The position numbers and the translations under genes were made by a program. From Myxococcus qinghaiensis (GTDB lineage Bacteria; Myxococcota; Myxococcia; Myxococcales; Myxococcaceae), in contig NZ_JAKCFA010000021.1 in assembly GCF_024198215.1 (NCBI RefSeq), forward strand, positions 62,001 to 126,000: DNA of 64,000 nt. The letters are read 5' to 3'. Positions 50,451 through 58,756 of the stretch are shown one piece after another (the stretch's first letter is position 1; each line of letters begins with the position of its first letter). Below the pieces are notes generated by a model. That model was not told the DNA's origin and ran no database searches. It saw only the letters and a program-made list of their open reading frames with translations.

Positions 50451-51485
50451 TCAGGCGGAGCGCTGCTCTTCCGGAGCGGCCTCGCCCACCTTGAGGTGTT
50501 TTCGCAGCCAGTGCGCCAGCGCGTCGGCCTGGTCCTGGCGGGTGAAGCTGGTGATGGCTGCCTGGCGCGCCTCGCCCTCGTCGGTGGAGAAATCGAGTGT
50601 GAGCTGGTAGCTGCCCACCTCCTTCTCCGAGGGCTTGCGAAGCTGGGGGTCGACGCGGAGTGACAGCACGTCGCGCCACCGCACATCGAGCCGGTGCTTC
50701 CGTTGGAGGTAGGGCGGCAGGGAGAGGCTTCGAGTCCGGGCGTTGAGGCGCAGGTCGTAGTACCCGGACTTCACTCGCGCGCGCGACCACCGCCAGGCGT
50801 ACACCCCACAGGCGATGACGACGGCCCAGGCCCCCACGCCCACGGGCAGGGGTGCGTCGAGGCCCATGGTGCCCGCCGTGAGCAGGAAGCACACCACGGC
50901 GGAGCCAAACAGGACCAGGGACACCAAGATACCCGTCCACGGCCCTTCGAGCGTCACGCACTCGCTGCCGTCCTCCCAGGCGAAGGTGGACAAGAGCGGC
51001 GGCTCCGCCCTCCAGGAACTCACCACGCCGAAGCCCAGCCAGAGCGCTATCAGGTTGAAGGGTATCAGGAGCATGAACAGGAACAGCTCCGAGCTGTCCA
51101 GGCCCGGCTCCAGTATCGCCTCCGAGGGCTGACCGGGCTGGTAGTACACGGGAACGCGGGTCCCGACGGGGTAGCGCGCCAGCCGCTTCTCCGCGAACCC
51201 GCGGTCCCCCGACATCGACTGGGTGGATTGGACCTTGCTGCCCTCGTGGAGCTGCCCGTCGACGGAGTAGGCATAGGCCAGCTTCAGGCCGTAATGGGTG
51301 GACTTGTTCTTGCGCTCCTCCACCACCTCGCTCCGGGTGATGGTGCCCTGCACGGAGGGCCAGCTCGCCGTCTGTGCCTGGCGCACCAGGTTGGAGGCGG
51401 CGAAGTAGTCCGCCGCCACCGTCATGCCCACCCACGGCAACACGAACACGAGGAAGAAGAAGAACGAGCCCAGGCGAGAAAGCAT
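50451..51485 (-). CDS. DUF3592-domain membrane protein
   Basis: A 344-residue integral membrane protein. Residues 1-30 contain the first membrane helix. About 40-140 form the DUF3592 domain (WPSVQGTITRSEVVE, then AYSVDGQLHEG and YPVGTRVPVYYQPGQPSEA). Helices follow at about 133-155, 185-205 and 213-230. A soluble C-terminal region ends with a basic stretch and EEQRSA. DUF3592 proteins have no established function. The ATG at 51485 has GAGG directly upstream. Confidence 0.8.
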   Translation of the reverse strand: MLSRLGSFFFFLVFVLPWVGMTVAADYFAASNLVRQAQTASWPSVQGTITRSEVVEERKNKSTHYGLKLAYAYSVDGQLHEGSKVQSTQSMSGDRGFAEKRLARYPVGTRVPVYYQPGQPSEAILEPGLDSSELFLFMLLIPFNLIALWLGFGVVSSWRAEPPLLSTFAWEDGSECVTLEGPWTGILVSLVLFGSAVVCFLLTAGTMGLDAPLPVGVGAWAVVIACGVYAWRWSRARVKSGYYDLRLNARTRSLSLPPYLQRKHRLDVRWRDVLSLRVDPQLRKPSEKEVGSYQLTLDFSTDEGEARQAAITSFTRQDQADALAHWLRKHLKVGEAAPEEQRSA

Positions 51486-51562
51486 GGCCTCAGTCTACAG
51501 CGATACGCCGGAACGCGGGGAAGGCCGTCGTCGCCTCACGACCACGTAACGCGGATGCAGTT

Positions 51563-52345
51563 TCAACCCGGCTGCTTCTCCAGGTACTCCCGCACGCGAG
51601 CGAAAGCGTCCGGCTGCGTATAGACGTCCCCTCGGCTGTTCAGGGCCGCGTCGCACACCACGCGAGCGACCTCCTCCGCAGTCTGGGGCGCGCCGCCGAT
51701 GGCCGCGAGGACCTCGGCGGGGAGCTTCCCGCTGTCCATCATTCGCTGACCCAGCGCGTTCTGGCCGAAGTCGGTCGTGATTCGCCCGGGGTAGACGACC
51801 ACCACGCGGAGGTGGGGGTGCGAGCCCGCCAGCTCGATGCGGAACGCCTCGGAGAGCGACATCATCGCCGCCTTGGCCGCGGCGTAGGCGGCGCGCGAAG
51901 GGAGCGGGGTGCGGCCCAGCAGCGACGACACGTTCACGATGGCGCCCGTGCCGCGCTCCTGGAGATGCGGCGTCACGACCTGCATGCCGTAGAGCACCGA
52001 CTTCATGTTGTCGCGAATCATCGCGTCGACGTCGTCGTCGGTGATTTCGAGCAGGGGGCGGCCGATGCCTCGACCCACGTTGTTGATCCAGATGTCGACG
52101 CGGCCGAACTTCGAGATGGCCTCGTCGAAGATGCGCCGCACGTCGTCGCGCTTCGTCACGTCGGCGACGACGGCGTGGGCCAGGTCTCCACAGCGCCTGG
52201 CCACTTCTTCGAGGGGACCGGCGCGGCGCGCGGCCAGTACGACTGATGCGCCACGGCGGGCGAGTTCCTCGGCAACGGCGGCTCCGACACCTCCGCTCGC
52301 TCCAGTGACAACCACGACGCGGTCCGCGAAATCTCGATGGCTCAT
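51563..52345 (-). CDS. Short-chain dehydrogenase/reductase
   Basis: A 260-residue classical SDR. Features: cofactor loop TGASGGVG (14-21), NNVG (88-91, Val for the usual Ala), catalytic Ser near 140 (NVSSLLG) and Y154-x-x-x-K158 (YAAAK). The substrate loop YPGRITTDF is typical. It would carry out NAD(P)-dependent oxidation or reduction of an alcohol/carbonyl; the substrate is unknown. An upstream in-frame ATG would add 44 residues, but ATG 52345 has AAGGGA upstream and puts the Rossmann fold at the expected place. It is divergent from an AraC-type regulator. Confidence 0.88.
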   Translation of the reverse strand: MSHRDFADRVVVVTGASGGVGAAVAEELARRGASVVLAARRAGPLEEVARRCGDLAHAVVADVTKRDDVRRIFDEAISKFGRVDIWINNVGRGIGRPLLEITDDDVDAMIRDNMKSVLYGMQVVTPHLQERGTGAIVNVSSLLGRTPLPSRAAYAAAKAAMMSLSEAFRIELAGSHPHLRVVVVYPGRITTDFGQNALGQRMMDSGKLPAEVLAAIGGAPQTAEEVARVVCDAALNSRGDVYTQPDAFARVREYLEKQPG

Positions 52346-52370
52346 GCTGTCCCTTGTACCCGCCACCGCC

Positions 52371-52389
52371 GTCCTCGGATTGGAAGGAC
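52371..52389. promoter_or_regulatory. Imperfect dyad between SDR and AraC regulator
   Basis: GTCCT at 52371-52375 and AGGAC at 52385-52389 are inverted with a 9-base spacer, inside the 124-base divergent gap. It is a possible binding site for the AraC-family regulator; the arms are short, so the support is weak. Confidence 0.22.
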
Positions 52390-52469
52390 CGGACATCTTC
52401 ACCCGTCTTCCCGCGCCCCGGCTTGAACGGCCGAGGGGGCCGCGCGAGAGTACGAGGGTGCCGCTCACG

Positions 52470-53210
52470 ATGGACACTACCGCCTCGACGTTCTCTCTTT
52501 CACGCTTCGTCGAGGACGCTCGCGTTGTCGCGCCAGTCGCTGGCCGCGCCAGTCACTTCGCACGGCTGCCTGACGGGAGAACCACCCTGGTCATTCGAGT
52601 GCTCGAGGAGGGGCGGAGAGGGGATGTGTGCGTCGCGGGCCCGCGAACGCGGGCGCACTTCAAGAATGTCACCGGTGGCACGCGCGCGGTCATCCTTCAG
52701 TTCAAGCCCGGCTGGTCTGCTCCGCTCCTGGGCGTGGGAGCGAGCGCGCTGACGGACCGCATCGTCCCGCTGGAAGACCTCTGGGGCCGCTCGGGCAGAG
52801 AGCTCGGCCACGAGCTCCTCGCGGCGCGAAGTCTGCCGGAGGTGCTTGACCGGCTCTCCCATGCGGTGGCCCTTCGCACCCGTCAGGGCTTCGAACCGGC
52901 CTCGGCACGGCTCGCTCGCCGCGCGGTTCGCCTGCTCGAAGCAGACGAAGTTCGAGTGGAGAGCGTGGCGGCGCGGCTGGGCGTCACCGCGCGGCATCTT
53001 CGACGCGCCTTCACGGAGAGCATCGGCATCGGGCCCAAGGACTTCGCGCGGAGCGTTCGCCTGCGGCGCGCCGTGCGGATGGCGGAGACCTCGAAGGACT
53101 GGGGCCGCATCGCCGCGGAGGCGGGCTACTACGACCAGTCGCACCTCATCGCCGACTTCAGGGAGCTCATCGGGCTCACACCGGGACAGTTCGCGCGCTC
53201 CGTGCAGTGA
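52470..53210 (+). CDS. AraC-family transcriptional regulator
   Basis: A 246-residue activator-type protein. The N-terminal half is a cupin-like sensor domain (LPDGRTTLVIRV, VILQFKPGWSAPLLGV). The C-terminal half has the two AraC helix-turn-helix motifs: VESVAARLGVTARHLRRAF and WGRIAAEAGYYDQSHLIADF, ending LTPGQFARSVQ. The open frame extends far upstream, but ATG 52470 gives the family-like N-terminus and lies clear of the divergent SDR. It probably regulates that SDR. Confidence 0.85.
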   Translation: MDTTASTFSLSRFVEDARVVAPVAGRASHFARLPDGRTTLVIRVLEEGRRGDVCVAGPRTRAHFKNVTGGTRAVILQFKPGWSAPLLGVGASALTDRIVPLEDLWGRSGRELGHELLAARSLPEVLDRLSHAVALRTRQGFEPASARLARRAVRLLEADEVRVESVAARLGVTARHLRRAFTESIGIGPKDFARSVRLRRAVRMAETSKDWGRIAAEAGYYDQSHLIADFRELIGLTPGQFARSVQ

Positions 53211-53223
53211 CACCCGTCCCACC

Positions 53224-53252
53224 CGCGGCCGGACCCTGATGGCCCGGCCGCG
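53224..53252. terminator. Bidirectional hairpin terminator
   Basis: CGCGGCCGG (53224-53232) and its exact complement CCGGCCGCG (53244-53252) form a 9-bp stem with an 11-base loop. It sits between the convergent AraC and sugar dehydrogenase genes, which fits termination of both. No T-run is present. Confidence 0.65.
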
Positions 53253-53270
53253 AGTCATGACTCAGGTCCG

Positions 53271-56231
53271 TCACGCACCCGGGCAGGTCGCGGGCTCCAG
53301 GTAGAAGCCCTCCCACGAGCCAGCGTCGGCGGGATTGCAGATGCCCCCGTTGCCGCCACTTCCGCTCTGGATGGGAGCGCCAAGGGTGTTCTCCTTCCAG
53401 TTGCGCGCGGTGCCCGTCGTCGCTTCGAAGCCATGGCGGTTGCGGCCGCCGTGGACCCCGCACTCGTGGCGGGTGAACGACTCCGCCGTGCCGAGCGTGG
53501 CGTTCAAGGTGAGCTGGTCGGTGACAACCGCCAGGTACGCGCCGCTCGCGCCCTTGAGCTTGTACTTCGTGCCGCTCGTGACGAGCTCGAACACCGCTCC
53601 ACCCGCCTGGGTCGTGCTGATGGCGGCCACCTTGCCCGCGCCGTCGACGGTGAGCCACTTGTCGCTGCGCTCACTCTGGATGCGGAAGCAGCCCGCGGCG
53701 CTGGTCTCGATGCGGCACGTCGCATCGCAGCCATCACCCGGCTGGGTGTTGCCATCGTCGCACTGCTCGCCGCTCTCGACGGTGCCGTTGCCGCACACGG
53801 GGCTGGTGCCGCCGCCCGGGCAGGTCACCGGTTCGAGGTAGAAGCCCTCCCAGGCTCCCGCATCGGTCGGGCTGCAGGCGCCGCCGTTGCCGCCGTCACC
53901 GCTCTGGATGGGCCCGTCCGCCGTGGTCTCCTTCCAATGGGGCGCGCTCCCCGTCGAAGCCTGGAAGCCGACCCGCGTGCGCCCGCCATAACCGCAGGGA
54001 ATCTGGGTGAAGGACTCCCCGCTGGCGAAGTTGGCGCTCATCGCGAGCTGGTTGGTCACCACCGTCAGGAACGCGTCGCCGGAGCCCTTGAGCTTGTAGC
54101 GGGTGCCGTTGGGAACGAGCTGGAAGACCTGTCCTCCGGCCTGCGTCGTGCTGCTGGCGACGACCTTGCCCGCGACGTCGACGGTGAGCCACTTGTCGCT
54201 GCGCTCGCTTTGAATCTGGTAGCAGCTCCCGCCCGAGGTCTCGACGAACGTGGCCGTGTAGGTGGCCGCGCTGGCGGGGGTGGTGAAGTCATGGTTTTGC
54301 GCGCCGCCGTCCGACCACGACGAGAACGACCAGAACTTCCCGTTCGCGTACTGCGGCGAGTCGACGCCCACCGAGCGCACGACGCCGACCACGCCCGTCG
54401 TGTCATGCGGCGCGGCGAAGGGCCGCCCGTCCATCAGCACCTGCAGCCCGCTCGGCACGCTCGTCACCCTGAGCGGCACGGTGACCGGGAAGACATCGCG
54501 ATATGTCGTGTGGGTGAGGCCAATCGAGTCGCGCACCGTGAGCCGCACGCGATACCAGACGTTGGCCGAGCTCTCGCCGATGTTGGGGATGGGCCAGCTC
54601 CCGCTCGCGATGCCGGTGGTGTCAGTCATGGCGGGATGGGTGTGGGTGTCGTGATGGAAGGTGATGTTCCAGGTCAGCGCGCTCGCCGGCAGCGCGCCGT
54701 CCTCCAGGTCGCTGGCCGAGCCGGAGAAGAGCAGGGGGGTGGAGGCTGTGTAGGTCGCGCCCGCGGCCGGCGTCGCAATCGTGGCCACTGGCGGTCTGTT
54801 GGTCGTCACCGTCAGCACCGCCTCGGTGCTGGTGGCCGAGCCGAGCCCGTTGGTCACGACTGCCCGGAAGCGCGCGCCGCTGTCGGCGAGCTGCGCGGAG
54901 GTGAGCACGTAGCTCGTCGAGGTCGCCCCGGCGATGTCCACGCCGTTGCGCTGCCACCGGTAGGTGAGGGGCGGCTCACCGCTCGCCGACACCGTGAAGG
55001 TCGCCGGCGTGCCGACCGAGACCAGCGTGCTCGCCGGTTGCTGCGCGATGGTCGGCGGCAGTGAAGCCGTGTAGGCGATGCGACCCACCTGGCCCGAGCC
55101 GCGCGCCAGGTAGTAGAGCGCGCCGTCGGGCCCGACATCCAGGTCCACGGGGCCTGGGACAGTCGTCGCGAACAGCGACGTCGCACCGGTGTTCGGGTTG
55201 ATGCGCGAAATCCAATCGTTGGTGTAGTCCGCGTAGAAGTACTGACCGACGTACGCGCTGGGAAACGCGGAGACCGGCGGGTTGTAGAAGGCTCCGCCCG
55301 CGATGCAGTTGCCATTGGCGTTGCCCGTGCCATGCGGGTACGCGAAGAAGGGCTGCGTGAGCCCCGGGCGGTTGGTGAAGTAGCCCTCGGTCATCGGCCA
55401 GCCATAGTTGGCGCCGGCCACGCCCCGGTTGATCTCCTCCCAGCCGCCTTCACCCACGTCGTTGATGAACATCATCCCGGTGCCGGGCTGGACGTCGAAG
55501 GTGAAGGGGTTTCGCAGTCCCATCGCCCAGGTCGCCTTCGCGAGTCCGGTGGCCGTTGCATAGAACGGGTTGTCGGTGGGAATGGTGCCGTCCGGGTTGA
55601 AGCGCAGCATCTTCCCGAGCGGAGTGGTCAGGCTCTGCGAGTTGGAGGAGACCGCGTTTTCGCCGACCGAGACGTAGAGCTTGCCGTCGAGTCCGAAGCG
55701 GACCGCGCCGCCGTTGTGGTTGGCGGCGTCGAGCGTGGGAAGGTCGGCAATCACCAGCTCGCTGCCGGGGACGACCACATTGCCGTTGGCGGTGAAGCGG
55801 CTGACCCGGTTGTGGATGCTGCCGGCGACCGACGTGTAATAGACATACAAATAGTGGTTGTTCTCGAAGTTGGGGTCGAACGCGACGCCCATCAACCCAC
55901 GCTCGTTGCCGGTGTCCACAGCGAGCGTCATGAAGGGCGTGGGCAGGAGCTGGCCGTTCGCGACGATGCGCAGCGAGCCGCTCTTCTCCGAGACGAACAG
56001 GCGCCCGTCAGGCGCGAAGGTCATGGTGGTCGGCCCCTGGAGACCGCCCACGAAGACAGAGTCGGCGAAGTTGGCGTCTTGGATGACCGCGCCCGCGCGA
56101 GAGACCGCGAGCTCGGAGGGCTCCGGTGTCGCCTCCATCGAGCAGCCCACGACGAGGGAGAGGACCGCGCACACGACGATGCGCGGAATGGGACACCACG
56201 CTCGGACACTCGTTCTCATCTGTGATTGCAT
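53271..56231 (-). CDS. Multidomain lipoprotein with PQQ-type sugar dehydrogenase propeller
   Basis: A 986-residue exported protein. Lipobox LVVGC gives lipid attachment at C30. Residues 55-390 form a soluble aldose dehydrogenase-type beta-propeller (FAPDGRLFVSEKSG, the H172 of NHNGG, GLRNPF with R240/N241, NDVGEGGWEEIN), a family that oxidises sugars with PQQ and calcium. Then come an Ig-like domain (392-477) and a second beta-sandwich (480-585). Two trefoil-like repeats begin YQIQSERSDKWLTVD (671) and FRIQSERSDKWLTVD (849) and each end GSWEGFYLEP-like. Between them is a DUF4215-type cysteine repeat (CGNGTVESGEQCDDGN, 813-828) common in myxobacteria. GGAG precedes the ATG. The trefoils probably bind surface glycans. 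Enzyme activity is inferred from the fold; the cofactor must be supplied from elsewhere. Confidence 0.85.
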   Translation of the reverse strand: MQSQMRTSVRAWCPIPRIVVCAVLSLVVGCSMEATPEPSELAVSRAGAVIQDANFADSVFVGGLQGPTTMTFAPDGRLFVSEKSGSLRIVANGQLLPTPFMTLAVDTGNERGLMGVAFDPNFENNHYLYVYYTSVAGSIHNRVSRFTANGNVVVPGSELVIADLPTLDAANHNGGAVRFGLDGKLYVSVGENAVSSNSQSLTTPLGKMLRFNPDGTIPTDNPFYATATGLAKATWAMGLRNPFTFDVQPGTGMMFINDVGEGGWEEINRGVAGANYGWPMTEGYFTNRPGLTQPFFAYPHGTGNANGNCIAGGAFYNPPVSAFPSAYVGQYFYADYTNDWISRINPNTGATSLFATTVPGPVDLDVGPDGALYYLARGSGQVGRIAYTASLPPTIAQQPASTLVSVGTPATFTVSASGEPPLTYRWQRNGVDIAGATSTSYVLTSAQLADSGARFRAVVTNGLGSATSTEAVLTVTTNRPPVATIATPAAGATYTASTPLLFSGSASDLEDGALPASALTWNITFHHDTHTHPAMTDTTGIASGSWPIPNIGESSANVWYRVRLTVRDSIGLTHTTYRDVFPVTVPLRVTSVPSGLQVLMDGRPFAAPHDTTGVVGVVRSVGVDSPQYANGKFWSFSSWSDGGAQNHDFTTPASAATYTATFVETSGGSCYQIQSERSDKWLTVDVAGKVVASSTTQAGGQVFQLVPNGTRYKLKGSGDAFLTVVTNQLAMSANFASGESFTQIPCGYGGRTRVGFQASTGSAPHWKETTADGPIQSGDGGNGGACSPTDAGAWEGFYLEPVTCPGGGTSPVCGNGTVESGEQCDDGNTQPGDGCDATCRIETSAAGCFRIQSERSDKWLTVDGAGKVAAISTTQAGGAVFELVTSGTKYKLKGASGAYLAVVTDQLTLNATLGTAESFTRHECGVHGGRNRHGFEATTGTARNWKENTLGAPIQSGSGGNGGICNPADAGSWEGFYLEPATCPGA

Positions 56232-56496
56232 CGCGGCTTCTCCCGGTTGAACAGGCTCACGCGGCCCATGGACTGCGGTGAGCGCTGATGGTGCTTTCGG
56301 GGTTTACCTTGAAAGCCTGTTCACCGGGAGCAGAAGCGCGAGGTGAAGCCAGAGAGGCGCGGGTGCGCTTACTTTGACCTACCGCGCGCGTCGTGTGCTG
56401 CTGGATGCTTGAACCTGAGGCAGAAAAGAACGAGGCACGCTGGAGTGCATCTTCGAAGCGGCGCTCGGCTGGCCGCTCCTCCGGACGATGCGGCGG
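56232..56496. promoter_or_regulatory. Gap between two lipoprotein genes
   Basis: These 265 bases hold the promoter of the sugar dehydrogenase gene (minus strand). I see no gene and no clear terminator for the upstream lipoprotein. An AT-richer part at 56,280-56,330 is the likeliest promoter position. Confidence 0.3.
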
Positions 56497-58545
56497 TCAC
56501 AGCTCACAGGTTGGCGCACGGTACGTCAGGATGACCAGACCGGCATTGCCGCCCATGGGCCTGCTCGCGCCGGCCGCGGCAGGAAGAGTCGTGGCGCCCG
56601 ACCAGGTGTTGGCACCGAGTCCCATCGTCTCTGGGGACCCGCCACCGTTGCCTCCCGCGGAGCCTCCTGACGACGCCCCCGAGCCTCCGCCCCCACCATA
56701 ACCACCACCGCCGCCCGCCCCGGTTCCGGTGCCACCGTTGAGGCCCGTGCCTCCTCTGCTCATGGAGTTCTGCCCGCCAGCGCCCAAGGTGCCGGCGGTG
56801 GGATTGGCATTGTAGTTGTTCGTCCCCGCGGCCCCTCCCGTGTGGCTCCCTCCGTGACCCGCGCTACCCAGGCCACCACCCACTCCTCCCGCCGCGACGC
56901 TGATGAGCTGCCCTTCGCTGAGGATCGCGCTGCTCCCACCGCCACCGCCGCTGCCTCCTCCTCCTCCCATCTGCCCCCCTCCGCCGCCCCCGTAGTAGCC
57001 AGCCCCGCCGGCTCCGGCACTGCCGCTGTAATACTCACCCCCTCCGCCCCCTCCGCCGACGAACACCTCCAGAGTGCCGGCGCCCAACGTGAAGGTTCCC
57101 GACATCCTGGCGCCATCCGCGCTCGAGAAGTTGGGACCCGCCCCGCCTCCTGCTCCGCCCGCCATGGCGTAGGCAATGGAAAGCGGTGCGCCATAAGGAT
57201 TGGCTTTCTTCAGGTAGGAGGTGACGGCCTTGACACAGAGTTGAGCCGTGAAGACGACCGTGAAGACGTGCGTTGTCTGCTGTCCTTCCGCATCCTGAAT
57301 CACCAGGGTGATGGCAATGGCGCTGGCCGGAGCCGGAGCCGTCCAGACGACTTCACTCCGCGATGCGCTGTTGACGGGAGTGCCCAGGGTTCCCGTGCTC
57401 GCGCTCCACGCGAAGGTGAGGGCCGTGTTCTCGGGGTCATGTGCGTTGACACTCAGGCTCACCGTGTCCCCGGTCGAGACGACGTTGTGCGATTGGAAGG
57501 TCTGGTCGATGACCGGCGCCGCGTTGGGGATGGGGGGCAGCCCCACGCCGATGCCCAACCGTCCCGTCGTGCTCCCACCCCGCCCATCGCTGACCGTCAC
57601 CCTCACCTGACACACTCCGCTCGTGGGGGCCGAGGCAGGGGCCGTCCAGGCCGGATTCGTCACGGTCAGGCTGCTGAAGCCGCCACCACAATCATCCTCC
57701 CAGGCATAGGTGAGCGAATCACCGTCTGGCTCCACCGCCGTCACGTCCAGGTTCACGACGCCGCCAGGGGCCACCTGGCCCAGCGGGCTGCCCGTCACCT
57801 GGGACACCGCCGGCCAGGCATTGAATGAGACCGAAGTGTTCGCCGTCCCCCGGGTGCTCACCACGGCGATCTTCAGGGAGATGCCCGTCTGCCCGCCCTG
57901 GCCATCCGTCACGCTCACGCTCAGCGAGTACGTGCCCTCGGCGGCGGGGGCGTTCCAGGTCGGGCTCGCCGTGGTTGCCTGGGTGAAGGTTCCTCCCGTC
58001 GCCGTCCAGGCGTAGGCAAGGGGGTGGCCGTCCGCGTCGGTCGCCGTGACAGTGAGCGCGACCGATTGGCCTGGTCTTGCATGGGAGGTCGAGGTGCTGA
58101 GCCCGGTGAGGCGGGGGACGTTGTTCAGATAAGGCGTTGGCGCGGTGCTCTGCTGGAGCACGAGCACCACCAAGGCTGTGTCACCCGCGGTGACGGTGAT
58201 GTCGGTGGCCTGCCCTTCGTAGAGCAGCGTGTTTGAAGAATCGAAGGCCTGTGCCTGAAACGTACGATGGGTCCCCGTTGGGATGCTCCCGATGATGCCA
58301 CGGAACGTGCCCCCGGTTTTCTGCAAGTCCTGCACGATGCTGGGGGAGATGTCGGAGGCGCTCACCGTCAGGGTGACCTTGGCCACCTCCGAGGCGGAGA
58401 GCGACTGAATCGAGACGCCGACGTCGGCCTCGCCCAGGGTGGATTGAGGACCACATGCAACCAGAAGCAGGAGGAGGCAGGGGATGATCTCCGGAAGAGG
58501 GAAGGACACAAGGCGCCTGCTTCGTGATGCGTGTGTTTGAGGCAT
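56497..58545 (-). CDS. Surface lipoprotein with PKD-like repeats and glycine-rich domain
   Basis: A 682-residue exported protein with a long n-region and lipobox LLVAC (C31). Residues 45-130 form a beta domain of the kind found in myxobacterial lipoproteins. Three PKD/cadherin-like sandwiches follow at about 140-235, 240-345 and 350-445 (for example VTATDADGHPLAYAWTA and VTDGQGGQTG). The C-terminal 220 residues are glycine-rich, with a framework (GTLEVFVGGGGGGGE, then SAILSEGQLISVAAGG) that matches the glycine-rich domain seen in animal ALK-type receptors and many bacterial surface proteins. GAGGA precedes the ATG. No catalytic motif is visible; a structural or adhesive role at the cell surface is inferred. 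Confidence 0.8.
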   Translation of the reverse strand: MPQTHASRSRRLVSFPLPEIIPCLLLLLVACGPQSTLGEADVGVSIQSLSASEVAKVTLTVSASDISPSIVQDLQKTGGTFRGIIGSIPTGTHRTFQAQAFDSSNTLLYEGQATDITVTAGDTALVVLVLQQSTAPTPYLNNVPRLTGLSTSTSHARPGQSVALTVTATDADGHPLAYAWTATGGTFTQATTASPTWNAPAAEGTYSLSVSVTDGQGGQTGISLKIAVVSTRGTANTSVSFNAWPAVSQVTGSPLGQVAPGGVVNLDVTAVEPDGDSLTYAWEDDCGGGFSSLTVTNPAWTAPASAPTSGVCQVRVTVSDGRGGSTTGRLGIGVGLPPIPNAAPVIDQTFQSHNVVSTGDTVSLSVNAHDPENTALTFAWSASTGTLGTPVNSASRSEVVWTAPAPASAIAITLVIQDAEGQQTTHVFTVVFTAQLCVKAVTSYLKKANPYGAPLSIAYAMAGGAGGGAGPNFSSADGARMSGTFTLGAGTLEVFVGGGGGGGEYYSGSAGAGGAGYYGGGGGGQMGGGGGSGGGGGSSAILSEGQLISVAAGGVGGGLGSAGHGGSHTGGAAGTNNYNANPTAGTLGAGGQNSMSRGGTGLNGGTGTGAGGGGGYGGGGGSGASSGGSAGGNGGGSPETMGLGANTWSGATTLPAAAGASRPMGGNAGLVILTYRAPTCEL

Positions 58546-58756
58546 GGTTCCTCACGGGGATTGTTCAGGAGTACGGGGCGCACCTGCCAACAGGGCAAAC
58601 ACCTGAAGCAGGCTCGCGAAGGGTGACGATTCGCCCCTCCCGGACCCTGTGCGGAAGACTGCCATGCCCTTCGTGCGGGTGTCACCGCCGAGGGGAGGGT
58701 TCAGGAGTGACCCGCCCTCGGCTTCCCGCTGTCTTGCCAGACGGGAATGCCAGCAT

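Noticed and set aside
53433..55064. A 543-codon plus-strand frame over the sugar dehydrogenase gene
   Set aside because: Ala/Arg/Gly-rich antisense shadow; the minus strand has a lipobox and recognisable domains throughout.
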